64,000 nt of DNA, taken from Promerops cafer. Lineage: Eukaryota; Chordata; Aves; Passeriformes; Nectariniidae. Made by a program: the position numbers and the translations under genes. Below the pieces are notes generated by a model that was given only the letters and a program-made list of their open reading frames with translations, searched no databases and was not told the DNA's origin. Shown piece after piece: positions 40,902 through 52,476 of the stretch (within the stretch, counting starts at the first letter, position 1; every line of letters begins with the position of its first letter). Location: contig VZSE01008843.1 of assembly GCA_013398275.1 (NCBI GenBank), forward strand, positions 496,953 through 560,952, read 5' to 3'.

Positions 40902-42286
40902 CATTTTGGAAACATACAGCTGATAGACAATCTTTGGCTAATTTACTTTTACTGACAAAAAATCCTCCCTGTTTAATAATTTTTTGTCTACTTTGCATCA
41001 TTGTGGTTGAGTCTGTCTTTCCTAGCTGACTTCTCCCTCCCTCTTGTTTATCTTGCTGTTAGTTATTAAGTGAAACAAGAGGAAATACCAGTACTTTTTT
41101 CATCCTTGCATTTTTAACTCTCTTTTCTGTTACACATTCTGGGAGACACATAAAGTAGAAGAGAGGTGACAAAGTAGAAATTGGAGAATGTGTTGCTATA
41201 CAGTGCCTTATCTAATTAGTGAAAGGCTATTTTCCCAGACAGAATATTTTGTCCAAGAGTAAATATTCTTCCTCTGTTGTACTTATCTAGACATTATTTT
41301 AATGTACTCTTTCCAATACTCCTGTGAGGTAGCCATTAGTAATTATTATAGATTATATATATTATCATCATCTTTATGATACAGATTGCAAACACAAAGA
41401 GAGAAGGTCTATCTCCTGTGTAAACTGACTTCTTAGGAACAATTTAGACACCAAAGTAAAAAACCCTCATTATTTTATCTTTTATGTTACCCTATGGACA
41501 TAACACTATAAAAATTCCTGGTTTTAGAAGTGAAGGTTTATATCTCAACAAACTGGTTTAGAAATCATTATTCTAGCAAAAGCCTGTGAGTGATCAGGAA
41601 TGTCTAATGAGGTTTTTCTCCAACTACAAAACATGAGGGGGATCTGATTTAGTGTGTGCACTCACAGAATACCCTGTACATGACTACCATGTGCAAATCG
41701 TACTTTGGCTATTGCATTCATTAACACAAAGAAATGGCTGTAACAAGGTTCTTCTATTCAGGCTTTTAATAGAATGCTTGCAGAGTTCAATTTTACTTTT
41801 GCTGAGCAAGTTCACACCCACAAGTCCTACCTTCCAGCCTAAGCTGTAGGTTATTTGGGAGAGTACATGCCTCTGCTCCCCACCCTAGGAGTCACAGCTT
41901 TCAAAGAAGAACCTGGGAACTGTCAGGACTCTGTTCCAGTGGTTACTGAAGTCTCTTAGAAGCTAGGGACATGGTTACCAGGTCTAACCCCAAGATTAGT
42001 TTATATATTCTACTTGAAGGCTGTTTAATGGATATTATTGGTTTTAGTCTGGCAAGACAAATTGCCAATAATATTCCCAAGAACTATTTTGTTGGTTCCA
42101 GATTCTTGATGGTTTCCTATTTTTAGGAGTCAAAGCCACTCTCCCATTTGAAGCTCCTTCCCTCAACAGCATCACAGAACTGACATGAGTGGGGCTGCAA
42201 TGCACCCACACTGCATGGAGAGGGGAGTGCTCTAGAGAGGGTGACATGGCAAAAATGGGATGAAGGATAAAGGAAGACTCATTTAG

Positions 42287-42356
42287 GAATGAATGAATGA
42301 ATGAATGAATGAATGAATGAATGAATGAATGAATGAATGAATGAATGAATGAATGA
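42287..42356. repeat. (GAAT)n microsatellite
   Basis: There are seventeen and a half uninterrupted GAAT units (70 bases) inside a TG intron. On the minus strand it reads as a repeating HSFI peptide in an open frame, but it is intronic and not a gene. The perfect array implies a young, length-variable locus. Confidence 0.97.
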
Positions 42357-44426
42357 CAATATTCAAACAAAATACTTGCAGTGTATTCAGCAGAGGACCT
42401 AGTGTGGGGTCTCATGGGAAAACGAGGATATCACTTCATAGATAGACATGTTGTAGTGACAAATGAGATCCTCTCATACACAGACAAGCTGAATTCTGCA
42501 ACTTCTGCTAAAGTGCTTGCTTTTCAACCTAAACAGCACTTAAGGATAAATACAGACAAAAGGAGTAAGAATGTCATGCAGCATACCAATTTGGGCCATT
42601 TCTCCTTGCAAGTGGCTTAACTTAAGGCAATTGAGCCTCTGCCTCACGTTCCTGCAAGTTTCAGACAGCATTCTGGCTTTGTTTGTTCTTTTAAAGAGGG
42701 TTATGAAAAAGCAAACCAATAACTTTTGCACTAATGTAATTACCCTAGAACACCAGTGTCAACATAAATATGATTAAAATGTGTAGCTACATGCTATGTA
42801 AACTATTGCTGGAAGAGTGTGAGGAGAGCTAAATAACATCAGCACAAGAGAAATCTTAAATAGGGCTTGATAGGAGAGAAAATTGTTATTAATTCAAAAT
42901 CACTGCCTCAAAGCCAGTGAGTCTAAGCTGTATAAGTACTATTTAATCTACTTACAAATAAGATCTGATCGTAGATGGCTGGGTCACTATCATTCTCCAA
43001 AGCAAGAGAAAACTTGCTAGCTCATTTGAGAACACATCTTTTCTTTTTGTGCAGCTGGATTTTTGGCATACCATTGCTCAGCCCTGTTTGGAGCCTTGTA
43101 AAAATCACTTATCTGGGCCTATCAGTAGCCAAATGGAACACTGCGAACATTCCCGCTGGAGCTGCCAGAGAAATAAGGGCTCCCTGAGGATTAACTTCTC
43201 AGTTAAAAAGAAAGCAAGCCTGTGTTACCACAGCATAATGGCCTTCATCTGTAACCTAGATCTGGGCTGGCTTCTTTCAAATGTTTTTTCACTATGCTAT
43301 CAGGAAGGGAAAAACCCGTGCAGTTTGAAGGGAGCTTCACAGGATCAAATGGTGCCAGTAGGAACCCATCATCCCTCCCCTGAGCCCTTTTGGAGGAAGC
43401 CTGAGAACAAGGAAAAGGCCTCAAAAAGCCTCCCTGGAGAGAGGTGAGGGGCAGTCCGGGGGGCAGGGAACCAGCACAGCTTCCTCATAAGGAAGCAGTG
43501 TGAGGATAAGCATCCCTTTGTGCTTTCCTGCTCTGGTGTGTGGATTTAGGGAACAGAAGGGGTGACTGTCACTGCAGCTTCTGTTCACTAAGCCTGGGAG
43601 AGCAGGAGCCACTCTGGTGAGTCACAGGGCAGCCCAAAGTGCTGACCACTGCCTGCAAACATCAGCTCCTCTTCCTGACTTCTCTGAAGGGCTGGGTCTA
43701 AAATAAAGCCAGGGAAGGTCACCTTAAAGGCCTCTGCCTACCAGATTGTTCTGTGCCCAACAAGACATTGCATCTCTGACAGCCACTTAGGCCTTTCTTC
43801 CTAAAATATAATACAGCTTGTCCTGCTGACAATCTTTCAAGTAAGCTTCTAAAATGAAAGACGGCACAGAGCCCGAGTCCATCAATGCTTGTGTGCAAAA
43901 ATATTTTTCTTCCCATGAGACAGTCTGTCGGCAGAACACCAGTCACAGTGCTGGAGCAGGAAGGAATAAATCCCTGAGCTCATCCACACTGAAGGCCAGT
44001 CAGTACACTAGGGCACAACTGCACTGACCTCAAAAAAGAGCAGTGTTGAATGAATGTTGAGTAATTAGAAAATGATACCCCATTTATCTTGAGAGCCGTG
44101 GACTCCTGATGACTTGGACCAAATTCTGATTCTTTGTGGGAGGTTTATCAGATTCAGAGTAGGAATCTGAAAGGCTAACTTTGGAACTGGTAGGTAGGTA
44201 AGTTGGAAAGGAGAAACTCAATTTAGACATCCAATGAAGTGCCTCAGTTAAAAAAAAGCATTCCTGTATAGTTAAAGAATTTATTAGAGACCAATCCCTC
44301 CTTTGCTCATCTGAACTGTTTATTTGACATACCTACATCTATTCATTTATTCCACAGCATGCCCAAGCAGTCAGCCCTGGTTTTACAAACTCTAAATCCA
44401 AGAAACAATAAAATCCATCTCCTTAC

Positions 44427-44534
44427 CTGCTCTGTGAGGCACTCTCAGGTACGTGGTACATGAAGACATTTCCTCGAGAGGCAGCAGCCCAGTGACTCGC
44501 CATGTTTATGATGGGACATGTGATAAACTGGTCA
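44427..44534 (-). CDS. TG: Thyroglobulin ChEL-domain exon (probable exon 45)
   Basis: This exon is 108 bases. One base completes the Arg codon begun in the preceding exon (CG|T), then 35 codons follow, then AG left over for the next exon. The acceptor is tttttatcag and the donor GTAAGG. The translation contains DQFITCPIINMASHWAAAS and RGNVFMYHVPESASQS. Human has DYFIICPIIDMASAWAKRAR and GNVFMYHAPENYGHGS, so the core is conserved and the end has diverged. The Cys in FITCP corresponds to acetylcholinesterase Cys402, which pairs with Cys521. That partner is in the exon at 32378-32568. Human has Tyr where this protein has Gln (DQF versus DYF). Confidence 0.95.
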
Positions 44535-47500
44535 CTGATAAAAAAGGAGGGGCAGAGAACAGACAGTTGCATAAAGGAAAAAAGAGAACCCCCACAAGCA
44601 ACAAACCTCTCTCTATCTCGATAGTTTTCTTTAATTTTCCAAACCAGCTCATATCTCTGTCTTCAAATAGACTGAAGGAAACCACATTCACCCTCTACAA
44701 GACTACTACTACTTAGAATTCACTAGAAGTGCTGTTTTATGGAGTGTTGAACAATGATAGTAAACCAACCAGATCTGACACATAAGAAATAGCCTGGCAA
44801 AAAAACCTCAAAACCAATCCTCCTTTAGTCTAGTTTATAAGGGCTCATGCTTATAGTAGTTTAAAGTTCTTTCTGGCACCACTAGCTTGTGATGACATCA
44901 AATAAGAGGCATTATATATTTCCTGGGTTAAGGATCAATAATATAATTTCTGAATTTATATCTCTATGACTTTTTGGGTAAAGTTTCCAGAATTGGAAGA
45001 GGTAAGAGACCACTTCTGAAGATAACCTGCAGGGTTCATCAAAATGTCTGGGAGAGAAAGATTAACCAACAAGAGTGCAATGAAGAAGTCAAATGGTCAA
45101 TTTAACACCAGGTCTAAAAGGTACAAGCGAAGCAAATGTATCCAAACCTTCCTACCTTCCTTTGCCCCAAGAAGGGGGGCTGGAAGGTGGGGTGAGCAGT
45201 AGCTGGGAGAAACATGAGTGGTTCAAGAGGGGCAGGTAGAAGAGAGGAGACCTTACTGCAATATATCTCACTATGATTCCTCAAGGCAATATTATATACA
45301 CATGAAACCCCACTCCCCATTCTTCCTGTGCCTGAGGACTCAGCACATGCTTTGGGTGTTTATATACCTTTACCTAGGTGAGTGCACACAAACATATCTG
45401 CTGAGGAAGTGGGAGGTTTCAATTCTCAGTTTAGTGAACCTGAAACAGCAGCTTCTCCTTCAGACTTGGTAGGTTAAAAAAAAATGAGACTGGTGCAAGA
45501 ACGAACAGCATCAGAGAAGCATAAAAACATGGTGCTATTTTTAACTGGTATGGTTATGAAAGGCACTGTTTGGGTAGCTATCTTGGTTCAGCAGAGTTTA
45601 TTTTAATCTCATCTGTGAGACCACAAGCTTTGGGCTGACTGACCAAGGGCTCTTTGACAGTTATGGTTGACAACACCCAAATGAAACAAAAATTGCTGCT
45701 CTTCACATGCCGACCAGCATGGGGCTTTAGAGGAGCAGATGGTCTTTGAAAACCAGGGAGTCTGGGGAGAGCAATGAATGCTCTCAAGAAATGCTTTGAG
45801 ATACATTTCACCATTTAAAACGGATTCTCAGTGCTATGGTGGGGGGAAAGTCAGCTATTCTGAGGAAGTAGAAAAACACCTAAATACAGAGTAATGGCAA
45901 AAATTAAACAGCCACCTCTTACAGGCATGGAATACCAGAGTTTTAAAGAGAAAAAAAAGGAAAGAAAAAGAAAATTAAACTAATTTTACACTTGGGAAAA
46001 AATACCAGAAAATTGCAGCTAAAACAAATTTAAAAGGAGAATTATTTTAAAACCACAAAATATGCACAATGTATGTAGTTTATAACAACCACTTATGTTG
46101 CTTTATCACACTTTGTAATCCTGTTAAAACTTTAGCAGTTAATTTCTGACATAAAACTTTTCTTGGCTTACACATCTATGCTGGTAGTAGGGTTTTTTTT
46201 GTTAAAAAGAAACAAAACTAAGGAGAAAAAAAACAAAATCAAACCAACTAACCAGACATCAAAAAACCCAGAACCAATCCCCTGTTTTTTCCACCATGTA
46301 TGTGATGCTGATATAGGTGACTCTCATTCTGTACCTACTGTTTCACCTCACTATCGGCTGCAGCTGGAGTAATTTCCAAAGTCCTTGAAGCAAAGTATTA
46401 TCAGATGCCCTGGTCTCACTACTCATCCTTTTGCTTGGCCAGGAATAAGCCATTCATTTCTTTCCTTAGCCAAGGTATTTGCCTCATATGGTAAAGGAGC
46501 AGGTAATCCCTACAGCCAGGAGGCTGCTGAGCCTGAGGAGCTGTTGGTGTATCCCCTTCCTGCTGGAAATGAGTGGTGTGCCAGCCCTTGCAGCTTTTCA
46601 AAACTCAATGTTTGCACCACACTGAGCCCTGGGCTGAATGCCAATGATCAAATGTGACAGCCCTGTGTTATAACAGCTCCTCATAGAGGCTTCTCTGGAT
46701 GGGCAGAATGGTTAAAATGTAAGTCCTACAGTGGTTTCTTATGGCTTAAAACCTCATTGATCTGAAGAATTACCCCCCAGGGGGTGATGGAAGGAGACTG
46801 AAGACAAGTTCTGGCTTTGATGCCCATGAACCACAGTGCTTCTACATGTACTGCAGGCAATGGCCCCAGTGTCACGGTGATGGGAGGCCCATCCCTGGGA
46901 CAGGCTGCAAAGGAGAACAAATGTGGCAAGATGTGTGAGTTGATAAATGGCACAAAGCTCAGCCCACAACCCTCTGGCTTGTTTCCTCCATGACCTCAGT
47001 GCACCGGCACACCTGGACCACCCAGAAACTACTGTCTACTTTTTGAATCAGATGTTTCCAAGAGAATCTTGGCTCCTGTTCCTCTCCTGCTCCCTAAGGC
47101 TCTCCCAGAGCAATGTTCTGCAGCTCTGATGGAGAAATAAAAGGAAAATGCTGTCTGAGGTGTTGTGGAGAGGCTCACAGAAAACACTGAGAGTGCAGAT
47201 ACCAGGAGTCTGTAGCTAAGATGTCTCAGTTCAGAATACAGGTGGAACATCTTATAAGCTACATCACATTGGAAAAGTAAAGAGTTTTCACAATGAATCT
47301 TCTCATAAAGCAGAGAGAGGAATAGGGAAATAGTTTTTGATTCATTTCTGGAAAGTCCGTTCCACTTAAACATTCAGTCCCTGAATTTGCTCAGAGGAAG
47401 AAAACAGGAAGTTTTCAACTTCCACCTCCCAAAGGTCCATGCAAAGTTTCAATGCAAAGGATGGGAGTGCATTTACTGGAGGCTGACATGCATGAGGTGC

Positions 47501-48202
47501 TGGAGCCCATCCAGAGCAGGGCAATGGAGTGGGGAAGGGTCTGGAGCACAAGTCTGATGAGGAGCAGCTGAAGGAGCTGGGGGTGTTTAGCCTGGAGAAA
47601 AAAAGGCTCAGGGGGAACCTTTTTACTCTTTACAACTGCCTGAAAGGAGGTTGTAGTGAGCTGAGGATTAGTTTCTTCTCTGAAGTAACGAGCAAGAGGA
47701 AATGGCTTCAAGTCATGCCTGACATTGTGAATTTTTCAGGTTTCATAATGAAAAAAAATTAATGTAATTTCTGAAACAAAAGTTTTCAAATTTGACCACC
47801 AAGAAAAAGTATCTGACTGTATAATTAGGGGACTGGGAATAAAAGGCAGACTAGTAATTCTACTGTCACAGGGATGTGACAACTCAAGAAACTGTTGATG
47901 CACAGTGTGCAAGCAACCCAAACATCTATGACATGAAAATGCAAAAAGAAGCATTAGTAGTCTGAACTCAATATCCAGTTCTAGAACAACATGTCAAACT
48001 TTTCACAAGGCATAAAAATCAATTAATTTCTGTTTACCAATGACATTGGAAACCTCACATAAAATGAAATTATATTCCCCACTTTCTGTTCATTTGCATA
48101 AGAATTTCTTAAGTTTTTCAGAATACAAGTGCATACTTTAGATAATCAAAACAAACCTTGCTCAATTCCAATCACACAGTTGTACTAGGATGACTTTCTT
48201 AC
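44535..48202 (-). other. TG: TG intron, about 3.7 kb
   Basis: The intron runs GTAAGA to ATCAG. It contains one antisense CR1 fragment (47480-47718) and several A-rich runs near 45,950 and 46,200. No other features are seen. Confidence 0.85.
47480..47718 (+). mobile_element. CR1 ORF2 C-terminal fragment
   Basis: The forward strand translates with CR1 C-terminal motifs: GLEHKSDEEQLKELGVFSLE and then KKRLRGNLFTLYNCLKGGCS. It starts at the VLEPIQSRAM equivalent of the thumb region and stops near 47718 before the 3' UTR, so it is truncated at both ends. It lies antisense to TG in an intron. Confidence 0.9.
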
Positions 48203-48384
48203 CGGGTGGCATTTTCCAGTGCCCTGGAAAAGGATGAATAATCATCAGTTGAGTGCTCCAGGGAGTAATACCACGTAGCTGCATCTTCAATGAACGAGTT
48301 GGACTCTTCTCCTCCTAGAGAATTTTGCAGAGCCTGATAAAAGGCTGTTTTGCTGTTGGCTCTTCCTTGACTTTCTTCAAATTT
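48203..48384 (-). CDS. TG: Thyroglobulin exon with hormonogenic tyrosine pair (probable exon 44)
   Basis: This exon is 60 codons plus two bases (CG). It starts in phase 0 after ttttttcctcag and ends at the donor GTAAGA. It opens KFEESQGRANSKTAFYQALQ and ends SFSRALENAT, very close to human thyroglobulin. The tyrosine in TAFYQ (codon 48337-48339) corresponds to the human coupling donor Y2540. The tyrosine in STDDYSS (codon 48238-48240) corresponds to the acceptor Y2573. They are 33 residues apart here, exactly as in human. ENATR is an N-glycosylation sequon also found in human. A short stretch after LGGE (ESNSFIED) differs from human. The flanking intron toward 56.8 kb is the one carrying the large CR1 insertion. 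Confidence 0.96.
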
Positions 48385-50531
48385 CTGAGGAAAAAAGTGC
48401 ATACATGGAATTCAGAAACAAAGCCAAAAGATAAATTTTTTAGGGGAACAACGTAGGCTCAGATCTCCCTCTGCTGGAACAAGTCCTCTCTGCTGTGATC
48501 TCTGATTCCTGGGGGATTGAGTAGGGGACAGTCCTACTTTTGCTTTCCCAAAACTGTCACGAGTGAGAAATATTGCCTTCCTCTGGACACACTATAGTAC
48601 AGAAACCCCGATCTAGTAGGTCCAAATCATAGGTACCAAGCTGTGCCAATGGATCTCTAGTAGTACAGAAATCCTGCTGGCTCTCACAGAAGGGGTTCCC
48701 AGGGACAGTCCTCCACTGCATTTGTGTCCAGTGCTGCCTTTCTGATGATCTCCATGAAGGAAAACTAGAGGGGAGAGAGGGAGTTACTGTTCTTTTCCTT
48801 TGAAAATTCCAGAAAGCTAACATGTTGTACAGGCCATTTCATGGCTATGCCACTCTGCCTCTTCTAGGAGCACCTACAAAGGAACATGGCTGCTCCAAGT
48901 TCTGTGTTTAGGTCCCTTCTGGAATAATATCTGCCTTATACCTGGAAGAGAAATTCCATTCCTTCAAGTCCCAGTGCAGGGAACAGCCATGATCTTCAAA
49001 CTTCATAACTCTTAGGGTCTTTCAGAGAAACCAACAGGGAAACGCCCTTTTTCAGGTCTGTGATCTGAAACCTTTCCTAACATAAAGGCATGTTCTCCAG
49101 AGCAAAATGCCCATGTCACAGGGACCACCTTCTATGCCAAACTGTGTATCCAAACATATTTTTACCAAAGCTGAAGACTGCTGGAATTTTTCAACATATC
49201 TTTCTTTGAGGAAGTTTTTTATGTTATCAATCAAAAATTTTCACTTTAAAAAAAAATTATTTCAATTTCAGAAACAAAACAACTTCATTAAAAAAAAAAA
49301 AAACCTACCCTGAACTTTTCTGTGCATCAAGTCCTTTCTAAAGAGGGCACTATACAGGTCCATATTGGTTGAAACTTGGATAAGAACTCCAGAGAAAAAG
49401 ATCTAACAAACCACCTCTATTATATTGGGCAGTCAGTCTGATGCAAACTACACCAGTGTCTGCCCAGTTTAGTTACTGTAGATGCTTTACTTAATATGTT
49501 ATTTTGATGGCCCACAGCTGTTTTTCATCATGCTGCTAGAAGGTCTTTCCACAACCCTATACAGAAAGTATAGATGGAATAATAACTTTTCAGTAGATTC
49601 ACAGAAAAGAAAGATGGAAAATAAGTTCCCATGTGCTGAGGTTGAGGTTTGTCCTTAGTATTCTAACTCTCTGTGCATTTTGAATAAGTGACTTAAAGGG
49701 ATTTGAAAACTCTACCAAGTATCCCAAGGTCCAAGAAGATCTTGGCAATTTGCCTTGTATTTTTAATAGATTCTTCTTTTGCTGGATTTTGGCCTATGCA
49801 ATGTGAAAGAGTCGTGTGGTGCCAGCTTTAGTAACACAGCTGTACTTCGAAAAAGATGGGGAGCTCACTCCTGACACGTCACTTCGTGTGCACAAATGCC
49901 ACATATGAAACTGCACAGCACTGTTGCCTGCAAAATCATTCAGCTTAAAACCAGCAAGGACGTGCATATTCTTCTGCAGGAAATAGAAATGATCACTGAA
50001 GACCTGACTGCAAGTTCACTGAATTCAAAAGCAATTTTTCCATCACAGCTTTGGTACACATCAGTCTGTGTTCCTACTAACCAGCAGAAGCATTGCTTTG
50101 TTTAGTAAAGAATCTCTCATTTGAAGACTGGGGTTAGCAGGTGTGGGTAAGAAAAGACACTTTTTTGTGGCAGAGCAAAGCCTAATCTCTTGTGTATAAA
50201 TCAACCCATACACACAACTTTCATGCAGTGCTTTCATTTTGTTGGCTTTTTAAAAGGGATCTGTTAACTTGTTCTACTCTTGTCATGGATACTTAAACCA
50301 GAGAGAAACAAAGTGAAAAAACTTTAGGGTATTGATTATGTAACCTAGGAACTGATCTATCGTTGTTTCATCAATGGTCAAGTATCAAATAGAGGTTATG
50401 GTTGAAAACCACAGAGAAGGAGATGGATCATCATACACCAACATATGGTTAAGGTGACAAACTCCCTGCCAAGTGTTTTTCTAAATACCAAAAATTGGTG
50501 AAAATGAAGTTTCATTATGAGCTTTTGAATT

Positions 50532-50548
50532 AAAAAAAAAAAAAAAAA
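50532..50548. repeat. A-run of 17
   Basis: A homopolymer of A lies upstream of the CR1 copy, in an intron. It is probably simple sequence. Confidence 0.8.
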
Positions 50549-50779
50549 TTAAAACAAAATCATTTGGCAGTTATTAAATACAGAAAGATCAGTCCAGGAT
50601 AGGAAGTCCCTGAGCTGTAAAGCACTAGAGGTTTGGGGAGCTTTTACCAGAAGTATCAGATTTGCTTACCCCAATCTTACAAGCAGCCTCTTTTAACCCC
50701 TGCTGAAAACAGCATTTTGTACTGAACAGCCCTTTGATCTGACTCAGAGTGGTTGGCCTTGGATATTTAATGTCAGAAG

Positions 50780-52476
50780 TCAAGGAGAAGAGGCAGAAGG
50801 CTGGCTTGGCTGGACAGGGATCTTCTCTTAGAAATAAGGCAAAAAAGGAAGGTGTATGCCCAGCTGAAGCAAGGTCAGGTGACATGGGAAGAATACCAAA
50901 ATGCTGCTTACCACTGTAGGGAGAGAATTCATTTGGCCAAAGCTCAAATGGAGGTGAAGCTGCCAGAAATGTGAGGGACAATAAAAAGTTTTTTCAAATA
51001 TATTAATGAAAAAAGGCAGTGTAGACATAACATTGACCCTTTCCTGAATAAAGATGGTCACTTCCCCCACAGGGACATGGACAAGGCAGAGGGGTTCAAT
51101 ACATTCTTTGCCCTCTGGACCATGAGGGCCTCAGTGCCCTAAGCTGGAAGACCACGACTGTGAGAATGATCAACTCCCAGTTGACTGAAATCGTGTGGGA
51201 TGTGCTGGTCCAGCTGGATCCCTACAACTCTACAGGGCCTGATGGGATTCAGCTGAGAATCCTCAATGAGCTGGCTCATGTCATTCCAAAGCCTCTCTCA
51301 ATGATTTTGAGCAGTCTAGGGAATTGGGAGAGGGTCCAGCTAAGCTGGAAGTTGGTGAACATTGTCCCAGTTTTCAAGATGGACAAGGATGACCCAGGAA
51401 ACTACAGGCCTGTCAATCTCACTTCAGTGCCTGGTAAAGTTATGGAGAAGATTATTCTGGGAGGTATTGAAAAACTCCTGAAAGACAGCACAGTCATTGG
51501 TCTCAGTCAGCACAGCTTCATGAGGGGACAGTCCTGCATATCAAACCTGATTTCCTTCTATGACAAGGTAACCCACCTAGCTGATCTGGGAAAGCCAGTA
51601 GATGTAATCTTTTTGGATTTCAGCAAAGCTTTTGATACTATCTCTCACACAATCCTGGACAAAATGTCCAGCTTTCACCTGAATAACTGTGATCCATGAT
51701 TGGTGAGCAACTGGCTTATGGGTCAGGCACCAAGGGGTGTATGGAATGGGGTGACATCAGGCTGGTGACTGGTCCCTAGTGGGGTTCTGCAGGGCTCCAT
51801 CCTCGGCCCAGCTCTTTTCAGCATCTTCATTTATGACCTGGGCACAGAACTCGAAGGAAGTCATTTGCCAATGACACTAAATTGCCAGGGCAAGGGAGGG
51901 GATTGTCCTGCTCTGCTCTGCGGTCTGGGGCGGCCTCACCTCAAGGACTTTGTGCAGTTTTGGGCACCACAATATAAAAAAGACATTAAGATTCTAGAGA
52001 GCATTCAAAGAAGGGCTACAAGGATGGTGAAGCATCTGTAGGGGGAGGCATATGAGGATCAGCTGAGGTCACTTGGTCTCTTCAGCCTGGAGAAGAAGAG
52101 ACTGAGGGGAGACCTCATTGCAGTTACAATTTCCTTGTGAGGGGGACTGGACAGGCAGGCACTGAACTTTTCACTCTTGTGAACAGTGACAGGACCCAAG
52201 GGAATGACCTGAAGTTGTGTCAGGGGAGGTTTAGCTTAAATGTCAGGAAAAGGTTCTTCACACAGAGGGTGGTTGGGCACTGGAACAGGCTCCCCAGGGA
52301 AGTGGTCGCAGCACCAAGCCTGTCTGATTTCAAGAAGTGTTTGCACAATGCTCTCAGGCACAGGGTGGGATTCTTGGGCTGTCCTGTGCAGGGACACAAG
52401 TTGGATTCAATGAACTTGAAGGGTCTCTTCCAACTCAGTGTATTCTATGATTCTATTCCATGATTCTACGATTCAC
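50780..52476 (+). mobile_element. CR1 LINE, 5'-truncated and internally deleted, with RT
   Basis: From about 50,820 the plus strand translates as the CR1 linker (RQKRKVYAQLKQGQVTWEEY, then RIHLAKAQ). A 179-codon open frame at 51160-51699 then covers RT blocks: PYNSTGPDGIQLRILNELAH, DDPGNYRPVNLTSVPGKVME and VIFLDFSKAFDTISH. After a stop come the equivalents of SGVLQGSILGPALFSIF and FANDTKL. The text then jumps near 51,880-51,940 to the C-terminal FVQFWAPQYKKDIKILESIQ, so a large part of the palm and thumb is missing. The copy ends with GHWNRLPREVVAAPSLSDF, a 3' UTR and a tail of tattctatgattctattcca. FADD has become FAND, and stops occur outside the 179-codon frame. It is not able to move. Confidence 0.93.

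Larger units (their letters stand above)
33484..44426 (-). other. TG: TG intron, about 10.9 kb
   Basis: The intron is bounded by GTAAGG and TTTAG. It contains a CR1 tail at 35583-35725, a CAAA-rich run near 36857-36881, a GT run near 40881-40901 and a GAAT microsatellite at 42287-42356. No additional TG exon is required, because the phases across it agree. I see no nested gene. Confidence 0.85.

Noticed and set aside
42044..42415. Minus-strand 123-codon frame with repeated HSFI
   Set aside because: The repeat peptide is only the translation of the GAAT microsatellite inside a TG intron.
43290..43660. GC-richer stretch suspected to be a CR1 or LTR fragment
   Set aside because: I could not match any block of it to CR1 ORF2, a CR1 tail or a known LTR end.
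51160..51699. A 179-codon frame that could be called a host reverse-transcriptase gene
   Set aside because: Flanking linker, C-terminal motifs, 3' UTR and octamer tail show it is part of a broken CR1 LINE.
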